Assembly (NCBI GenBank): GCA_948099385.1
Contig: CANUEZ040000207.1
Span: forward strand, 1,488,001-1,552,000
Reading direction: 5' to 3'
Origin: Fasciola hepatica
Lineage: Eukaryota > Platyhelminthes > Trematoda > Plagiorchiida > Fasciolidae
Length of the DNA: 64,000 nucleotides
In this document: positions 60,820 to 64,000 of the stretch, piece by piece
Layout of the letters: the number at the start of each line of letters is the position of its first letter
Position numbering within the stretch: position 1 is the first letter of the stretch
Program-made: the position numbers and the translations under genes
Notes under the pieces: model-generated
Databases searched by the model: none
The model's input: the letters and a program-made list of their open reading frames with translations, nothing else
What the model was told of the DNA's origin: nothing

Positions 60820-62790
60820 GTGCGATATATCTACTACCCGAGCTGTTGTCAGAGCAATATTTAGTTTACCTCGATAGTTTCATCACCCATGGATGTATTT
60901 TCAGAGAACATACAACCAATATGAAATAAGTCTAAACCAGATTCCTAAAGACTGGATCAAACTTGAGGCCCTCTTACTGACAGTTTTTGTGGTGGTTTGT
61001 TCAATTTTTGTACCGAATTATCTCGGAAATTAGAGTAAGATCCACGGCAAACGGGAATAGTGCCTTAATCAATAGACAATGTTAGAACCTTTGGAATATA
61101 CTGGCGTCGGCTTGTGCAAACGGAGCCTCACAATGAGCTATCGGAAGAGGATTTATCTAACCCTAATATCCTATCAGCTTAAGGGATCACAGTTATCTAC
61201 CTACCTACAGTTACGTTTGTTCCGCCAATAGCTAGTCATATACTCATACCGAACATATCATTAGTTTATTTTAACCGGACAGTAGACATGTGACGTGTGC
61301 ATCTTTGGAGCAAGAGAAAGATCCGCTCGTTGCGTGAATTCAAAAGTCACCGTGAATAAAAGGAGACGGGAGTCCAGAAAAACAGTTCATACCTTATCTG
61401 TGGACACCATCTGACTAGTTTCGAACTGATTTCTGAGTCAAATCGTCATATGAGTAGTCATAAACAGAAAACTCTAGTCACGTTTATTGCTCGTGTTTTG
61501 GCCGTGGAACTACGCTGTAATTCGTGGAAAAGTACTTGGAGCACCTCAATGACGAGCTCACCAGATTTCATTCTACTTGGAATTAGTCACTAAAGAAGAA
61601 TAACTACATGAACAGCATCGACAGCTTGTCAATCCCTGTAATGAAACATATATCACTGATAAGTAGTGTAATCACAACTAACCACAAGCAATAGGTCAAC
61701 CTGGAAAATATCTCTTTCTATTACTAAGCCCCCGTCATCTCGAATTATAGATGAGTTTGAAGACAGAAAGAATAAAATCAACATGCACGCTGAACAAGAG
61801 GCTCAGATCACCACTAGTCTGTACTTGTTCATCTACCCAAAGACTCAGTGTCATATCTAAAGCGAGAGCATCCAGCCACAAATTTGTTGAGCGCGATACT
61901 GCACCGAAATCACGTACCTATTGCACCTAAATTTTGGCAAACCATCTGGCTAGGTTCAAGCTCTTTCATGTCACATCTTATCGAAATCTGATAAAAGTAA
62001 CTATTACTGGTCAGAGGTTGTGATGCCCATGTTTGTGTGATATTTAGTAACTTCAAAAGATTCGTTCGGCGTGTTACCCTATCACTTCGATGGCGGACAA
62101 CCAATGCAGATCCGGGGTCCAAAAACGGTGAGTTGATCAACCGAATTGCAGACATTTCTATGGTGCATAATAGGTGCTGATTGAGCTACTTGAAAGCACT
62201 CATGTGACCGTGCCCCCCTAGATATTCACCTGTACCGAGGTCACTTCAATTTACCATACCTGGGCAGTGAGCAGTTCAGCACATCATTGTGTCGGTCCTG
62301 TACAGCAAAACAAGGTCACTGTTAGTTGTATGGCCAACATAATTCCAGGAATGTGTTCGGCCCGCGCAATCAGCGAAGAGCTCACAAACGTCAGAAACAT
62401 TCACAACAGCGGATCTCTCGACCGGCTTACTCAACGGCGATTGGTATGCATTTCTCCCACTTCCAAGTCAGTTTACACGTTTTAGGTGAAAGTGACCACA
62501 ATTCGATGAAAATTTTGTTTTCTTTTTTGATGGTAACAACGCCGGCGGTCATATCAGACACCGGGCTGATCCTTTCTGAGAACACTACCTCAGTCGAGTT
62601 GGTCGAGGACTAGCAAGAAGCAACGAGGCCGTAATTATCGCTCATCTGGATAAATCGAACTATCTCATTGTCTTGCATTGATCATTTAGGTTCGCCTATA
62701 CAGCCACAAGTTTTCCAACGTCATTGTAATCCATGTAAAGGCTATTGATTACCATCTGAATAGTCCGCATCTTGGTTTTCAAGCCTAGCC
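60820..62790. other. Intergenic, no gene recognised
   Basis: Overlapping plus frames at 62,267-62,613 and a minus frame at 61,910-62,155 show no motif. Confidence 0.4.
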
Positions 62791-62796
62791 CAGGAA

Positions 62797-63081
62797 ATGT
62801 TCTGGTCTTCCTCGATCGTAACCATTTGTATTGGAAGATCAGAATTCGGTCACGACTTCATAAATAGAACAGAAATTGGTGTGTACAAGGTCATCGTGTT
62901 CAAGACATTTTTGGAAGACACCCCCTACCCTCCCACAGATAAGCCTTTTCACATGCACGGGCTAGCCCATGAACAACGCAAACGAAAAGTGAAAACAGTT
63001 TGTGCTTCTAAATGGGACCGTTGTCAGCGTAAGAAGATCAAGGGCCAGAAGTATTTTCCTCCAGACATTTCCGATGAGTAG
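62797..63081 (+). CDS. Unassigned ORF, possible terminal exon
   Basis: A 94-codon frame contains GVYKVIVFKTFLEDTPYPPTD, then a basic stretch (HEQRKRKVKTVCASKWDRCQ, then RKKIKGQKYF), ending at a TAG. The basic, Cys-containing C-terminus is protein-like, but no family is recognised. A minus-strand 107-codon frame overlaps it, so the coding strand is uncertain. Confidence 0.22.
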   Translation: MFWSSSIVTICIGRSEFGHDFINRTEIGVYKVIVFKTFLEDTPYPPTDKPFHMHGLAHEQRKRKVKTVCASKWDRCQRKKIKGQKYFPPDISDE

Positions 63082-63880
63082 AAGACTTGGAGCACTAGTG
63101 ATAGCAAGAACAAATGACGACACATTCGTAAGGTTTTCGAACGAAATGACAATTGAAGTGTAGAAGTCACTCGGTTGCCATTTGGGAAGAAACAGTGCTT
63201 CGCTGAGATCAGACTTAATCGAAGAACACAACTGGCCATTCGTCCCGAGGAGGAGGGACCGGAGAGCAATTGTACCAAACAGCACAGAAATGTTAGGAAA
63301 CAGGAATGAGTATATTCTTGCCTACATGTTTACTTAGGTGCACAAGAAATTGCGCGAACAGTCATGCGGTAGGCTGAGCAAGTACGACTGTGAACGGATT
63401 ATATCTTGTGGGCTTCTCTCTTTTTCTGTCGCTTTGTATGTATACATTTATTGTGTATGAACAAACGCAAGGGAACATTCCATGGTAGTTTGCACTCCCA
63501 CTGATCTCTCGTTATCATTGCGTCTGTTTTTGCCTTTTTGGAAAAAATGTCTCACGTCACAAGAAAACGCATCAAACATTGAAACAGATCTTCGAGGGAA
63601 AACCCCACAGCTTATTAGTGTATAGCTCTGTAAAAGAAAATAGGTGTGCATAAAATATTCCCTTTTTCGAGGGAAAATGTATGTAAACCCTGACCAGGCA
63701 GCCTGTTTATATTTACCGCTAGATACACTTACTTTTCTCCCATGTTCTTAATTTCGTTAGCAAAACGGCAGCTGCCAGGCATCTCCAGATCGGAGCCATT
63801 TAGGTGAGTTTTTCCCGACCACGACCAGACACGCACACCATTCCCAAACAACTACAAATAACACGTTATCTCCTATTTCA
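63082..63880. other. Intergenic, no gene recognised
   Basis: No convincing frame or repeat was seen. Confidence 0.4.
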
Positions 63881-64000
63881 GCATGCTACTACCAACACTG
63901 GAATAGTAAGCAATAATGCTACCACCATATTAGTATTGCTAAAATTCCCAGACTACTACAGTCACCAGAATACTAATACTGCTTCTGCTACTAAAACTAC
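63881..64000. repeat. Degenerate TAC-type trinucleotide tract at window edge
   Basis: Interrupted CTACTAC and ATACTAATACT units run to the end of the window. Similar in type to the tracts in arms A/A'. Confidence 0.7.

Overview
The window looks like a nuclear genome segment of a multicellular eukaryote, most likely a flatworm and probably a trematode (inference). It has no bacterial-style operons. Genes are broken into short exons with GT..AG introns. It carries long TA, GTA, CA and GT microsatellites and many decayed retroelements: CR1/Jockey-like LINEs, a Gypsy pol, BEL/Pao-like gag and protease pieces, a possible Penelope-like GIY-YIG end, and tRNA-derived SINEs. The only cellular gene family recognised is the venom-allergen-like (VAL; SCP/TAPS, CAP domain) family, which is expanded in parasitic flatworms.

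Layout. 0.2-2.1 kb is a dead LINE. 3,005-35,000 is a nested inverted duplication. Outer arms A (3,005-7,003) and A' (31,110-35,000) mirror each other. Inside them, inner arms B (7,592-12,985) and B' (16,679-21,660) also mirror each other around a 3.7 kb spacer. The left A-B junction is only about 0.6 kb. The right B'-A' junction is about 9.4 kb and holds a five-exon VAL gene (exons at 23,872-24,093, 24,673-24,812, 25,017-25,107, 26,154-26,257 and 27,427-27,493) followed by BEL/Pao remnants. The arms are nearly identical, but they differ by a SINE insertion with a clean target-site duplication, microsatellite length, a poly-C indel and scattered substitutions. They are therefore two real genomic copies rather than one sequence read twice.

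35-64 kb is mostly repeat-rich intergenic sequence. It contains a second LINE (39.6-40.9 kb, minus strand), a decayed VAL paralogue (exon 1 intact at 41.3 kb, exons 2 and 3 broken at 42.9 and 43.2 kb), a Gypsy protease/RT region (44.4-46.5 kb), BEL/Pao gag and protease fragments lying back to back (46.5-47.3 kb), an unassigned 167-residue ORF (51.1-51.6 kb, minus), and repeats homologous to the spacer of the inner inverted repeat (56-58 kb).

Functionally, the active story is small: one VAL gene that may itself lack a usable start codon, its dead paralogue, and a structurally unstable, transposon-laden neighbourhood. Every coordinate and motif was read by eye. Family assignments rest on remembered motif patterns, and no search was run.
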